Shown: positions 27,105 to 35,971 of the stretch, one piece after another
Position numbering within the stretch: position 1 is the first letter of the stretch
How the letters are laid out: each line of letters opens with the position of its first letter
From: Flavobacterium sp. MK4S-17
Lineage (GTDB): Bacteria > Bacteroidota > Bacteroidia > Flavobacteriales > Flavobacteriaceae
Direction: 5' to 3'
DNA length: 64,000 bases
Assembly: GCF_009848495.1 (NCBI RefSeq)
Contig: NZ_WWEP01000034.1
Span: forward strand, 1 to 64,000
Position numbers and translations under genes: made by a program
Notes under the pieces: generated by a model
The model's input: only the letters and a program-made list of their open reading frames with translations
Databases searched by the model: none
What the model was told of the DNA's origin: nothing

Positions 27105-27596
27105 TTAGTTTAATTTAACGTCATCCAGCATTTTCTCAACCATAGCAGACTGAGCTTCTTTACCGGAAAGTTCGCTTTTTAATATTTTTTCAGCTATTTC
27201 AAGCGACAGGCCTGAAACCTGGTTTTTAAGCTCGGCCATGGCAGCATTTTTTTCGCTGTTTATTGTGGCTTTTGCCTGCTCGATAATTTTAGCACCTTCG
27301 GCCTGGGCTTCCGCTTTAGCATCGGCAATCATTTTTTCCTTGATTTCCCTTGCCTCTTTTATCATGGCATCCCTTTCAAGCCTTGCCTCCTGCAGTATCC
27401 TTTGGTTATCTGCCTGAAGGTTGTGTATTTCCTGGCGCGCTTCCTCAGCAGCCAGTAATGCTTTATTAATAGATTCTTCCCTACCCCTTACTGCGGCCAA
27501 TATTGGAACCCACGCAAATTTCTTTAGCAGGAAAAAGAAAACTATAAATATTAATGTTGTCCAAAAAACTAAACTCTCTGGTGCAGTAAAATTCAT
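27105..27596 (-). CDS. atpF: ATP synthase F0 subunit b
   Basis: Membrane anchor and peripheral stalk. I choose the ATG at 27596 (MNFTAPESLVFWTTLIFIVF), which places the single membrane helix at the N-terminus as in the family; a longer frame adds an implausible leader. From about residue 30 the chain is a long charged helix rich in Ala, Glu and Lys (LAAEEARQEIHNLQADNQRI). Length is about 163 residues. It lies between atpE and atpH. Confidence 0.94.
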   Translation of the reverse strand: MNFTAPESLVFWTTLIFIVFFFLLKKFAWVPILAAVRGREESINKALLAAEEARQEIHNLQADNQRILQEARLERDAMIKEAREIKEKMIADAKAEAQAEGAKIIEQAKATINSEKNAAMAELKNQVSGLSLEIAEKILKSELSGKEAQSAMVEKMLDDVKLN

Positions 27597-27669
27597 ATAT
27601 TCAGATTTTTGATAGTTTACTTTAATAAAGCTTCCCGATGCCAACCGCACCGGGAAACTTTTGATTTAA

Positions 27670-27870
27670 TTATTTTGCAATTAACGCAACAACAACTGCG
27701 AAAAGAGCAACACCTTCAATAAGTGCAGCAGCAATAATCATTGCAGTTTGGATTTTGTTTGCAACTTCCGGCTGACGAGCCATTGCATCCATGGCAGAAC
27801 CACCAATTTTTCCAATACCAATACCTGCTCCGATTACAGCTAATCCGGCACCGATTCCAGCTAATACCAT
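27670..27870 (-). CDS. atpE: ATP synthase F0 subunit c
   Basis: Proteolipid of the rotor ring. The 66-residue hairpin has helix 1 with alternating glycines (GAGLAVIGAGIGIGKIGG), the loop ARQPE and helix 2 with the ion-carrying carboxylate Glu52 (AALIEGVALF). Glutamate rather than aspartate is usual outside enterics. I see no sodium-type ligand pair beyond the Glu, so a proton ring is likely. Confidence 0.97.
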   Translation of the reverse strand: MVLAGIGAGLAVIGAGIGIGKIGGSAMDAMARQPEVANKIQTAMIIAAALIEGVALFAVVVALIAK

Positions 27871-27911
27871 AATAGTAAATTTATATAGTTAATAATTAAT
27901 AAAACTCAATT

Positions 27912-29057
27912 TTAATGATGATCTGCATGATCATGTTCCTGAACCGCTTGCCCGATAAACAACGCACTAAGCAATGTAAACACATAGGCCTGTAATGCGG
28001 CAACCAAAAGTTCCAGCACACTCATGAACAATACAAATGCTCCTGATACCGGTGCAATGGCAACCGTTTTAAATATATATATAAGCGATATAAGGCTAAG
28101 GATGATAATATGCCCGGCGGTAATGTTTGCAAAAAGACGTATCATTAACGCGAAAGGCTTTGTAAGCGTACCTATAATCTCTACCGGAATCATAATAGGG
28201 TAAAGCGCTACAGGCACAGGCGGTTTAAAAATGTGCGCCCAGTAATCTTTATTACCGCTAAAGCTGGTAACAAGATAAGTTATTAATGCAAGTACAAATG
28301 TAAAGTATATACTTCCTGTAAGGTTGGAACCGAATGGGAAAAACGGTATAAGGCCTATAAGGTTGTTTATCCAAATAAAGAAAAATATGGTAAGCAGGTA
28401 CGGCATGTATTTGGCATACTTTTTCTCACCAATGTTAGGAATGGCAATATCATCCCTTACAAACACCACCAGCGGCTCAAGGAAACCGGCAAGCCCTTTA
28501 GGTGCCTGCGGGTTCTTTTTATACGAACGTGCCACAGCCGAGAAAAGAAGGAACAGCACGATAACCGACATTAGCATTGAAAACACAAACCTTGTAACAG
28601 AAAAGTTAAGCGGCCTTGCCTCAAAATTAAATGCAGAGCGGTCTTCTTCCTTCAGGCTCTCAAATTTATCAGCGTAATATATTACTTCGTTGTAACGAAC
28701 AAATTTTTGACCGTCAGCCTCAACCACGTGGTGGCCACTGTTGTCATGGTGAAATTGTTTTGATGAAAAAACAACCAGTCCGTTATCTGTCCATAATATT
28801 ACAGGAAGGCTGAATGATATAGGATGTCCGCCCCAGTCAAAAATATGAAAGTCATGCGAGTCGCCTATATGCGAGCCTATAAGTTCTGAAGCGTTAAATT
28901 CTTTATCCTCACCGTGCGTGCCATGGGCAGCATGCGCCGCATGTTCCTCATTATGGGCAACAGCGGTACTGTCGTTTTCAGTGTTTGCATAGGTGCTTAC
29001 CGAAAAACCTATCAATAAAGCAGTTACGAGAGCTTGAAATGGCCTAATTGAAATCAC
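27912..29057 (-). CDS. atpB: ATP synthase F0 subunit a with His-rich periplasmic extension
   Basis: The stator half-channel subunit. The gene starts with GTG at 29057, 47 bases after an exact -7 box. The 381-residue product is about 120 longer than E. coli AtpB. It begins with a signal-like segment (ALVTALLIGFSVSTYA), then a His-rich stretch (HNEEHAAHAAHGTHGEDKEF) and a domain ending near residue 150. The six-helix core follows, with the conserved MIRLFANITAGHIIILSLI, including the essential Arg. The C-terminus is again His-rich (HDHADHH). Such N-terminal extensions are known in Bacteroidota AtpB. Confidence 0.95.
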   Translation of the reverse strand: MISIRPFQALVTALLIGFSVSTYANTENDSTAVAHNEEHAAHAAHGTHGEDKEFNASELIGSHIGDSHDFHIFDWGGHPISFSLPVILWTDNGLVVFSSKQFHHDNSGHHVVEADGQKFVRYNEVIYYADKFESLKEEDRSAFNFEARPLNFSVTRFVFSMLMSVIVLFLLFSAVARSYKKNPQAPKGLAGFLEPLVVFVRDDIAIPNIGEKKYAKYMPYLLTIFFFIWINNLIGLIPFFPFGSNLTGSIYFTFVLALITYLVTSFSGNKDYWAHIFKPPVPVALYPIMIPVEIIGTLTKPFALMIRLFANITAGHIIILSLISLIYIFKTVAIAPVSGAFVLFMSVLELLVAALQAYVFTLLSALFIGQAVQEHDHADHH

Positions 29058-29103
29058 TATAATTAATTTTAAGTGTCAAAAATTGATGTCCAAAAAATTT
29101 TTG

Positions 29104-29111
29104 CAAAGGTA
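29104..29111 (-). promoter_or_regulatory. Promoter -7 box before atpB
   Basis: On the minus strand this reads TACCTTTG, an exact match to TAnnTTTG, 46 bases before the atpB GTG. No TTG is seen at the -33 distance. It suggests the structural atp genes have their own promoter apart from the sprE-bactofilin-atpZ genes upstream. The surrounding 137-base gap (29058-29194) is very AT-rich and holds nothing else I can identify. Confidence 0.55.
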
Positions 29112-29194
29112 TATATTTAATTTACATTTAAAAATATCTAAATATATTTTTTAGAACGTATGCTGTTTTAAATAATTAATAATAAAAGAGCCGT

Positions 29195-29566
29195 TTATCT
29201 GCTGTTTATTAAACGTACTGCCGCTACGGCCTCGAAAGTGAGAAATAAAAAGTAGGGTATAAAAAAATTAAGCACATCGCCCACCGGGTCGGCAACATCT
29301 GCCTTCATGAGCGGCAGAAAGAACACTACCGAAAAAGCCATTTTAAGTATGCTGAGCGCCATGAACAAAAACCCTGTTTTATCGGGAAAATGCCTGTGAA
29401 TAAGCCTGAGCAGTAAAAGAATAATAGCTGTGGCCACAAATAAAAATGCATGTATCTGCCAAAGTGGATAAAAAAACTGCCCTGCAATAAAATTTTCTGT
29501 AATTATAAAGTGGCAGGCAAATACCGTTATTGAAAATGCCAGGAAGGCTAAAAGCATTTTAAGCAT
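29195..29566 (-). CDS. Small four-helix membrane protein upstream of atpB (DUF6168-like)
   Basis: A 123-residue protein with four hydrophobic helices (about 5-22, 35-58, 68-87, 95-118). It occupies the place where other bacteria have AtpI, and it begins 5 bases after atpZ ends. I believe it matches a Flavobacteriaceae family annotated DUF6168. Position suggests a role in F0 assembly or in ion supply for the c ring, but nothing in the sequence proves it. Confidence 0.7.
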   Translation of the reverse strand: MLKMLLAFLAFSITVFACHFIITENFIAGQFFYPLWQIHAFLFVATAIILLLLRLIHRHFPDKTGFLFMALSILKMAFSVVFFLPLMKADVADPVGDVLNFFIPYFLFLTFEAVAAVRLINSR

Positions 29567-29571
29567 TGCTG

Positions 29572-29802
29572 TCAGGATTTGTCACCCAGGTTTTTAACCT
29601 GCCTGATTACATTATAAAGGGCAATAAACACTGCAAGCAGGGAAAATATAATGGTAAAAAGCGAAGAGTCTTTTTTGCCAAACTGCCCGTCCAGCCATAT
29701 TCCCAAAAAAACGCCTGCACAAATAATTACCCCCATTTGAAAAGGTATATTTATAAGTGCAATCCATTTTTTACTTTTATTATCAGGCTGTTTGGTGCTC
29801 AT
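29572..29802 (-). CDS. atpZ: AtpZ/AtpI family F0F1 accessory protein
   Basis: A 76-residue protein with two membrane helices (about 17-38 and 48-66), matching the AtpZ/AtpI family (GVFLGIWLDGQF, then SLFTIIFSLLAVFIALYNV). In other bacteria these proteins assist c-ring assembly or magnesium uptake with the ATP synthase. Its ATG lies inside the bactofilin gene (20-base overlap), so translation is coupled to it, an unusual link between a cytoskeletal gene and the atp operon. Confidence 0.88.
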   Translation of the reverse strand: MSTKQPDNKSKKWIALINIPFQMGVIICAGVFLGIWLDGQFGKKDSSLFTIIFSLLAVFIALYNVIRQVKNLGDKS

Positions 29803-30181
29803 TTAATTTCAATGTTTCTGTGTTAGCATCTGTTTTCATGGCACAGGTGGCAGTAAACTCTGCACCCGGCTCTACCGAAAGCTTTCCGGTTATTACATCT
29901 CCCTTAATAAAAGCCTTTGCTTTAATAGTTAATAACTCATCTACTTCTATCCTGCCATTAAACCGGCCCTCAATATCGGCATTTTTACATATTATATCGC
30001 CGGTAACACTGCCACCGGGGCCAATAACAATTTTACCTTTTGTTGTAAAATTGCCTATAAGTTCCCCGTCCAGGCGAAAATCTCCCTGGGAAATAATATC
30101 TCCTTTAATGGTTGTACCTTCAACAATTCTATTTGTTTTACCTAATAAATCAGTATATGACTTTTGGGATTTTTCAAACAT
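29783..30181 (-). CDS. Bactofilin (polymer-forming cytoskeletal protein)
   Basis: Bactofilins self-assemble into filaments without nucleotide and position wall-modifying or motility factors. The 132-residue product is one right-handed beta-helix domain with the repeating pattern of short strands and Gly turns (GTTIKGDIISQGDFRLDGEL, KIVIGPGGSVTGDIICKNA). Disordered tails flank it. It is 8 bases downstream of sprE and overlaps atpZ. It may localise parts of the gliding or secretion machinery, by position only. Confidence 0.92.
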   Translation of the reverse strand: MFEKSQKSYTDLLGKTNRIVEGTTIKGDIISQGDFRLDGELIGNFTTKGKIVIGPGGSVTGDIICKNADIEGRFNGRIEVDELLTIKAKAFIKGDVITGKLSVEPGAEFTATCAMKTDANTETLKLNEHQTA

Positions 30182-30189
30182 TTTTCCTT

Positions 30190-32892
30190 TTATTTTATCG
30201 ATAGATATTGACTTAAGTTCTTTTTTATCTGTACTACCTTATAATCTTCAGCCGAAATTATTATAGGTGTTTCGGCAACTTTATATTTTTTATAGTCCTT
30301 TAATATACTCACCGCGTCTTCGGCTGCCAGCTTGCTGTTAAAGCCGTGTATTACCAAAAGGTTTTCGTTAAAGGTGTAAATATCGTTAGATAATGTTATA
30401 CTGTTGTTAAGCCCTTCTTTAATAAACTTCAATATTTTATCGCTAAGCGGCTTAATTTTAGGATCATTCGGGCTGTCAAATTTAAATATTATCTTCCAGC
30501 TCATGGATGCCTGGCCAAAATCCAGCCTTTCCAGCATTGGTATATCCTTTTGCAGCATTACTTCGGCCTGCTTGCCTTCTGCGCTGTTAGGGTAGGTTAA
30601 GGCAACAAAATTCAGTGACTTTTTATATTCATCAACACCAAGAAGCCTTCCCGTTACATAGGCCTTAAGCAGTTCGAATTTAGAAACTATGTTTTCCCCT
30701 GTATAGCGGTTAATATAATTTTCCAGTTCGGCATATACTTGCCTTACCTTTCCATCCTCATATTGTTTATACAACGATGCATAAACTGCTTCGGGACTGG
30801 TTTGGTTTATGGTTTCTGACAAAGGGTTGCGAATAATCTCGGCATACCTGCTGTCGCTGTAATCCGTAAGTATTTTTTGTTTGTAAAACTCCGCCCGGGC
30901 AGGGTCTAAAATTTCATAAATTTTGTACAGGTTGTATAAAGACGGTAGCACAAGCCTTTCTTCAGGGTTATTTTGCAAAAGCTTTTCAAGCTTATCAGCC
31001 GCGCGCCTGTATTCTGCAAACTTTTCATTATAAATAATACCAAGTTGGTAATAGGCAAAATTCCTTTCTTTAGCCAGGCTGTCAAGCACTGTTTGAGATG
31101 TTGGCAGCTGCTTCAGGTAAAAATCAGACGAGTATCTTGGGTCTTCTGCTTCAGCATCTTTGACAGCAACCTCATCTTCTGCTTCCGTATCATTATCAGT
31201 ATTAACATCTTTGCCCTGCTTGCGCTGCTCGGCCGACCATCGCCAGTTGTCTGAAAGCGGGCGCCCACCCCAGTTCTTTTTAAATTCCATTTTGCCATAG
31301 GCAACCGTTGAAGGGATGTAAAAATAAAATTTACCTCCGGCCGCTGTGTTTGTGCCACCGGGTACGCTTCCGATGCCCCTGTTTTTTGCCGACATCTGAT
31401 CAAAAGCTTCCTGTTTTGACATACGGCCGGAAACACCCGCTTCCTGCGCCATACCTTTGTCGCCACGGCTCATCATCTGCCCGCCTTTGGCAGCTATGTT
31501 ATTTGCTAATGGATTTGCCGACGCAGCAGCCATAGCTTCCTGCCTGCGTGCCTCTTTTTCCAGTCGCTCTTTTTCAAGCTCATCCTGCTTTTTAAGTTTT
31601 TCAATATATTTTTCGAAAAAAGCAACACGTTCGGCTTCGGGTAAAGAAGCTATGTGTAAAATACTGTCATTCGTGTTTGCAATAGCCTCATATTTTATTA
31701 CATCGGCAAGATTGTCCCTTTTCTTTTTTATTAACTTGTATTCCCTGCCCCGTGCGTCAAGGTAAACAAGGGTACTGTCATAATAATTACCTGCACTTAC
31801 ATAGCGGGCATTTTCAAAATCCATTTCGGCAATATTCCTGTAGCTTGACGCCTTAAGGTACCTGTCCTTAGATTCTGCCCTTAATGATTTATTATAATAA
31901 TACCTTGCCTTTTCATCATTATCCTGCTTATCATAAAACAATGCAACCTGGTGGTTTAAAACATCAAGGTAGGGCCTGTTTTCCCTGTCTTTAAGCAGGT
32001 CCCGGTATTTTTCCATAAAGGCAAGGGTATCGCCTTTTGCATAATCAAACTGTGCTGCCTGCCTTGCGTGTGCCTGAATGACATACCGTCTTGGCGACCT
32101 CCTTTTCATTTCAATTACCTGCTGAAAATAACTGTAGGCACTGTCCGGCTCATTCATTTTTTCATAAAGCTGACCGAGGATAAAACGGTAACGTGCTTTT
32201 TGTTCTTTGATTTCAGTATATTCAACTGCCTCTTTTAAGATTATGGCAGCACTGTCCAAATTTCCGGTTACTATGTAAGCCTGTGCCAATGTAGCATTGG
32301 CATCGGCTATAACCTGCTCGTCCATTTCGCTGCTTTTCTCTTTTAAAAGCTGCCTCATGTTTTTAATTGCAGTGCCCTCATTTTCAAGGCGCAGGTTGGT
32401 TTTTTCACGCCACACCTTGGCTTCATTAATTTTATCGCTTTGGGGGTGCTTATACAAAATGTAGTTAAATGCCTCCAGCGCAGGGATAAACCGGTTATCA
32501 TAATACCTTGATTTTCCCAGCAAAAGATGGGCTTCATCCATTTGCGGGTTCTTTTCGGTGCCGCCTATATACATGGAGTGCTTTTGTATGGCTTTTGTAG
32601 CTTTGGTTTCGGCTCTTTCAAAATTAGGGTTCTTTTTATCTTCCGGCCCCCTTTCTTCTTCGGTAGCCTGCATCCTTTCTACGGGCAGTACTTCCCAAAA
32701 ATTATCAGTATAGGTTGTGGCAATATCATTAAGCCCTGCCTGCAGGGCAAGGTCGCCATTATAAAGCACATTATACTCGGTGGTTACCGCGTGGAAATTA
32801 CGGGTAATGAAAGTATTTTTTTTGGTGGAACAGGCTATTAAAAAACCAAGGATCCCTAGTGAAAGAAAATATTTATATATACTGGTTTTCAA
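30190..32892 (-). CDS. sprE: Gliding motility / type IX secretion lipoprotein SprE (PorW)
   Basis: SprE (PorW in Porphyromonas) is an outer-membrane TPR lipoprotein that links the trans-envelope motor with the T9SS translocon; it is needed for gliding and secretion. The 900-residue product has signal LSLGILGFLIAC (Cys21) and family-typical NFHAVTTEYNVLYNGDLALQ. TPR-like helices run through most of the length, and a low-complexity segment with EKERLEKEARRQE occurs near 425-500. The only usable in-frame start is TTG at 32892; the ATG 10 bases upstream is in another frame. It leads the sprE-bactofilin-atpZ genes. Confidence 0.92.
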   Translation of the reverse strand: MKTSIYKYFLSLGILGFLIACSTKKNTFITRNFHAVTTEYNVLYNGDLALQAGLNDIATTYTDNFWEVLPVERMQATEEERGPEDKKNPNFERAETKATKAIQKHSMYIGGTEKNPQMDEAHLLLGKSRYYDNRFIPALEAFNYILYKHPQSDKINEAKVWREKTNLRLENEGTAIKNMRQLLKEKSSEMDEQVIADANATLAQAYIVTGNLDSAAIILKEAVEYTEIKEQKARYRFILGQLYEKMNEPDSAYSYFQQVIEMKRRSPRRYVIQAHARQAAQFDYAKGDTLAFMEKYRDLLKDRENRPYLDVLNHQVALFYDKQDNDEKARYYYNKSLRAESKDRYLKASSYRNIAEMDFENARYVSAGNYYDSTLVYLDARGREYKLIKKKRDNLADVIKYEAIANTNDSILHIASLPEAERVAFFEKYIEKLKKQDELEKERLEKEARRQEAMAAASANPLANNIAAKGGQMMSRGDKGMAQEAGVSGRMSKQEAFDQMSAKNRGIGSVPGGTNTAAGGKFYFYIPSTVAYGKMEFKKNWGGRPLSDNWRWSAEQRKQGKDVNTDNDTEAEDEVAVKDAEAEDPRYSSDFYLKQLPTSQTVLDSLAKERNFAYYQLGIIYNEKFAEYRRAADKLEKLLQNNPEERLVLPSLYNLYKIYEILDPARAEFYKQKILTDYSDSRYAEIIRNPLSETINQTSPEAVYASLYKQYEDGKVRQVYAELENYINRYTGENIVSKFELLKAYVTGRLLGVDEYKKSLNFVALTYPNSAEGKQAEVMLQKDIPMLERLDFGQASMSWKIIFKFDSPNDPKIKPLSDKILKFIKEGLNNSITLSNDIYTFNENLLVIHGFNSKLAAEDAVSILKDYKKYKVAETPIIISAEDYKVVQIKKNLSQYLSIK

Positions 32893-33004
32893 TGCAAAAC
32901 ATTTTTTTATCCTAACTTGTAAAATGCCCTTTTAGTATAAAGAGGGGTAAAAATACGTTTCTTTTTGTTAAGTGAAAGGGTTTTGCATAAAAAATAGGGA
33001 AATA

Positions 33005-33028
33005 CAAAAAACCCCGCATGGGCGGGGT
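33005..33028 (-). terminator. Terminator of the ABC transporter operon
   Basis: Arms ACCCCGC (33011-33017) and GCGGGGT (33022-33028), loop ATGG; on the minus strand the stem is followed by TTTTTT. It starts 5 bases after the ATPase stop at 33033. Confidence 0.88.
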
Positions 33029-33032
33029 AATT

Positions 33033-33731
33033 TTATTGTACTGCAAAAAATTCTTCCAGTTCCCTTAGCGTTTCTGCCGAGGTTTGTATGTCTTTAACCA
33101 CCTCACCCTTTTGTAAGGCTACTATCCTGTTGCTTACCTCTATGGTATGGGCAAGGTCATGGCTGGAAACTAATATGGTTACTTCCGGGTCATCGGCCAG
33201 TTCCTTTATAATTTTTTTAAGCCTGAACTGTGTGGTAGGGTCCAGGTTGGCAAAAGGCTCATCCAGTATAATTACTTCGGGGCTGCCTATAAGCGTGGCT
33301 ATAATTCCCACTTTTTTCTGGTTCCCTTTAGAAAGGTCGCGAAGGTATTTCTTACGGTTTAGTATTTCACCATTAAAAAAATCTTCATGCTTTTTAAGCA
33401 GGGCATCAACGTCTGCTTTGTTTTGCCCTCTTAGCTCGCCTATAAAATAAAAGTACTCTTCAGGGGTAAGGTAGCCTATAAGGAATGTTTCATCCAGAAA
33501 TGCCGAGGTAAACGGTTTCCAGGCCTCACTTTCATTAACCGGTATATTATTATTTTTTATCTGCCCTGCCGAGGGTTCAATCAAATCCAGCAGCAGGCTG
33601 AAAAAAGTGGTTTTACCTGCACCGTTATTACCTACAAGGCCAAAGCTTTCGCCTTTGGGTATGGTTAAACTGCCTATATTAAGTACGGTTGTTCCGTTAT
33701 ATGTTTTTCTTAAGTTGCTTACCTGTATCAT
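33033..33731 (-). CDS. ABC transporter ATP-binding protein
   Basis: A 232-residue ATPase with Walker A GNNGAGKTT, a Q-loop region, the signature LSKGNQKKVG (LSGGQ variant), Walker B VIILDEPFANLDP and the switch His in SSHDLAHT. It lies 12 bases after the DUF5687-like permease gene and is the last gene of the unit that begins with PadR, so it and the permease should form an exporter of unknown substrate. The signature is degenerate at two positions but typical of ABC-2 exporters. Confidence 0.93.
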   Translation of the reverse strand: MIQVSNLRKTYNGTTVLNIGSLTIPKGESFGLVGNNGAGKTTFFSLLLDLIEPSAGQIKNNNIPVNESEAWKPFTSAFLDETFLIGYLTPEEYFYFIGELRGQNKADVDALLKKHEDFFNGEILNRKKYLRDLSKGNQKKVGIIATLIGSPEVIILDEPFANLDPTTQFRLKKIIKELADDPEVTILVSSHDLAHTIEVSNRIVALQKGEVVKDIQTSAETLRELEEFFAVQ

Positions 33732-33743
33732 AATTGTTGTGGT

Positions 33744-35216
33744 TTAATTTTTTTGTTTATAAGCTGCAAGGGTTTTGTACTTTTCCGCTTTATATACTTT
33801 TTCAATCCTGGTAAAAACCTTGTTCCTGAAAGCTAAGCCTAATATTCCGGCTGCTGCCACAAGGGCATAACCCATTATTTCATTTACAAAGTAATAGCCA
33901 AGCGCATAAAATAGTATGGGGAGTAAAAGTTTTGGCAGCGACAAAAGGAAAGTCTGTGTATTAAATGCCTTTTTATCTCCAAATGCCTGTTTACTGGAGG
34001 CAAGGTCTATAGGTGTTTTAATAAATGCCCCGCCCAGCAGCACAAGGTGGGAATTTACCCCTATATTATATATACCGCCTACTATAACCAACAGATAAAT
34101 ATCCAAGCCAAAATAAAGATAGAACGATGCCAGCAGGGTACTTAAGGCTGTACCAATAACAACCAGCCACCATTTTGCCGATATATATTCACGGTACTGA
34201 ATGTTCTGGCTCATCATCAAAGGGTAATAGGCACTGTCCCAACTCGGCACAAACTGCCCGAATGTAAACAGGAAACCACCGGTAACAAATATTGCTGCAA
34301 ACATTTTCCACATTGGGTTATCATATACCTCAAGAGACCCGGTAAAAAACAAAAGCCCGTAGAAAAGAAACATAAAACTCATAAACATGGTAGTTTTAGA
34401 GCGCTTGTTCCTTCTTATAAGCTTAATGTCATTTTTAAGGAATGTTCCCAGCGCGCCAAACTGATTAAGCCAGGTGTAATCTTCCGTTTTTGCCTCTTCC
34501 TGTTTGCCTTTTAAACCTGTATCCAGGTAAAGGTGATTTTTTAAGTACTTAAAGCATACTGCATAAAGTATGGCAAGCAGTATTAATGGTATTATAAAAA
34601 GATATTCTGTAGCATACATGCCATGGAAAAATGTCGATGTATATTTTGTTATGTCAAAAACTTCATAGTACTGCAACCCGCCAAAAACGGCAAGCATAAC
34701 TATAAAAATAATAAACAGGTTATCTTTATCATTCAGTAGTATATTAAGGAAATTATTGCAGTACAATAGTGCCATCATCCCCAAGTGCCAAAAAACAACA
34801 TTAACAACATCATACCCCTCTTTTATTAGTACCAGCGAAAATGGCACAAAGAAGAAAGCGTGCAGTAAATTAAAAAAAGAAACGGCTGTTTTACCCAGGG
34901 CAAAATTTACAATAGTGCTTCGTTTAATAGGAAGCGTAAGCAATGGCCTGATATTTATTACCGGTATTTTTTGCAGGAACAGCCTTATAACAATATCAAC
35001 AACCAGGTAATAAAGTGCAAATTTGCTAACTATTACTAACGGGTCCTGATTAAGGCTTTCCTCAATTAAATAATAAGTACCGAAGCCGGCAAGAAAAAAA
35101 ATGGCTGCAAAATAAATGGCCGCTACAATCATGATTATTTTCATGACCATGTTGCCGGTAAAAGATGAAGCACGGAAAAAGGATTTCCACTCCAAGGCTA
35201 AAAATTTCCTGAACAT
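33744..35216 (-). CDS. ABC-2 type permease (DUF5687-like)
   Basis: A 490-residue membrane protein with about 12 hydrophobic segments and an N-terminal amphipathic start (MFRKFLALEWKSFFRAS). It matches the Bacteroidota family I know as DUF5687, always next to an ABC ATPase. A hydrophilic loop near 230-270 contains an Arg/Lys-rich stretch (DIKLIRRNKRSKT). With the following ATPase it likely exports a peptide, lipid or drug. It starts 59 bases after the last HAAS-like gene, so it may be co-transcribed with the PadR genes. Confidence 0.85.
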   Translation of the reverse strand: MFRKFLALEWKSFFRASSFTGNMVMKIIMIVAAIYFAAIFFLAGFGTYYLIEESLNQDPLVIVSKFALYYLVVDIVIRLFLQKIPVINIRPLLTLPIKRSTIVNFALGKTAVSFFNLLHAFFFVPFSLVLIKEGYDVVNVVFWHLGMMALLYCNNFLNILLNDKDNLFIIFIVMLAVFGGLQYYEVFDITKYTSTFFHGMYATEYLFIIPLILLAILYAVCFKYLKNHLYLDTGLKGKQEEAKTEDYTWLNQFGALGTFLKNDIKLIRRNKRSKTTMFMSFMFLFYGLLFFTGSLEVYDNPMWKMFAAIFVTGGFLFTFGQFVPSWDSAYYPLMMSQNIQYREYISAKWWLVVIGTALSTLLASFYLYFGLDIYLLVIVGGIYNIGVNSHLVLLGGAFIKTPIDLASSKQAFGDKKAFNTQTFLLSLPKLLLPILFYALGYYFVNEIMGYALVAAAGILGLAFRNKVFTRIEKVYKAEKYKTLAAYKQKN

Positions 35217-35275
35217 TGTATCTGGTTGTTTTGTTTATGAAATTAGTAGTAAAAATTTCCCGAAAGTTACAATTT

Positions 35276-35971
35276 TCAGGATGATTTTTCCAACCTGTAC
35301 TCCGGGTAAGTATCTTCAAGCAGGCTTTCTGCTTTTGCAGGGACTATATATAGTATCACATAATCATATAGAATAAAAAGCACAAATACAACAGAAAACA
35401 ATAATGTTACCCAGGGCGCCATCATATCTTCTGGTATGTGTATATACATTTGCAAAGGCCCGTTTAATGCAACGCCAAGGCCGCCAAAGCTGTATAGTAT
35501 TTCTTCCAGCATCCAGCGTTTGCCTGTATTTTTATTTTTAGCTTTATACTTTTTATTCAGCAGATACATACGCCTTATGCTTATAATGAAAACCGGAAAC
35601 AGCAGCCCGATGAATATAAGAGGAGAAAACTGTATAAGCTTATATACAGTAAAAGTTGCTACTATCGCTAACAGAATTTTTGGCAGGCGGAAAAAAGTTT
35701 TAACCTGTTTCCATATAAACCTGTTATACCTTTTGGTTAAAGCCGCTCTCCTTCGCTCCACTATATCAGAAAAGCCAAAAATGCCAAACTCTTTAAATGC
35801 CGCATCAAGTGCCTTTTCAAAGCTGATATCAGGATTTTGCTTCCACTGCTGCTCTATGGTGTTCGCAAGGTGGTCGGCAAGTTCAGTTTGCAGGTCATAA
35901 TGTTCTACAAAGTGCCTTCGTGTAAAATCATACAATTGTTCTATCTGCGCTGCTGAAACTTTTTTTTCCAT
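35276..35971 (-). CDS. Membrane protein with N-terminal HAAS-like domain, copy 3
   Basis: A 231-residue protein. The first ~70 residues are helical (LQTELADHLANTIEQQ then ISFEKALDAAFKEFG) and correspond to the same domain in the next two genes; this looks like the HAAS/DUF1700-type domain often controlled by PadR. Four membrane helices follow at about 110-145 and 165-215. It overlaps copy 2 by one base. It is the most divergent of the three copies. Function unknown; the PadR context suggests a membrane stress or signalling role. Confidence 0.78.
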   Translation of the reverse strand: MEKKVSAAQIEQLYDFTRRHFVEHYDLQTELADHLANTIEQQWKQNPDISFEKALDAAFKEFGIFGFSDIVERRRAALTKRYNRFIWKQVKTFFRLPKILLAIVATFTVYKLIQFSPLIFIGLLFPVFIISIRRMYLLNKKYKAKNKNTGKRWMLEEILYSFGGLGVALNGPLQMYIHIPEDMMAPWVTLLFSVVFVLFILYDYVILYIVPAKAESLLEDTYPEYRLEKSS

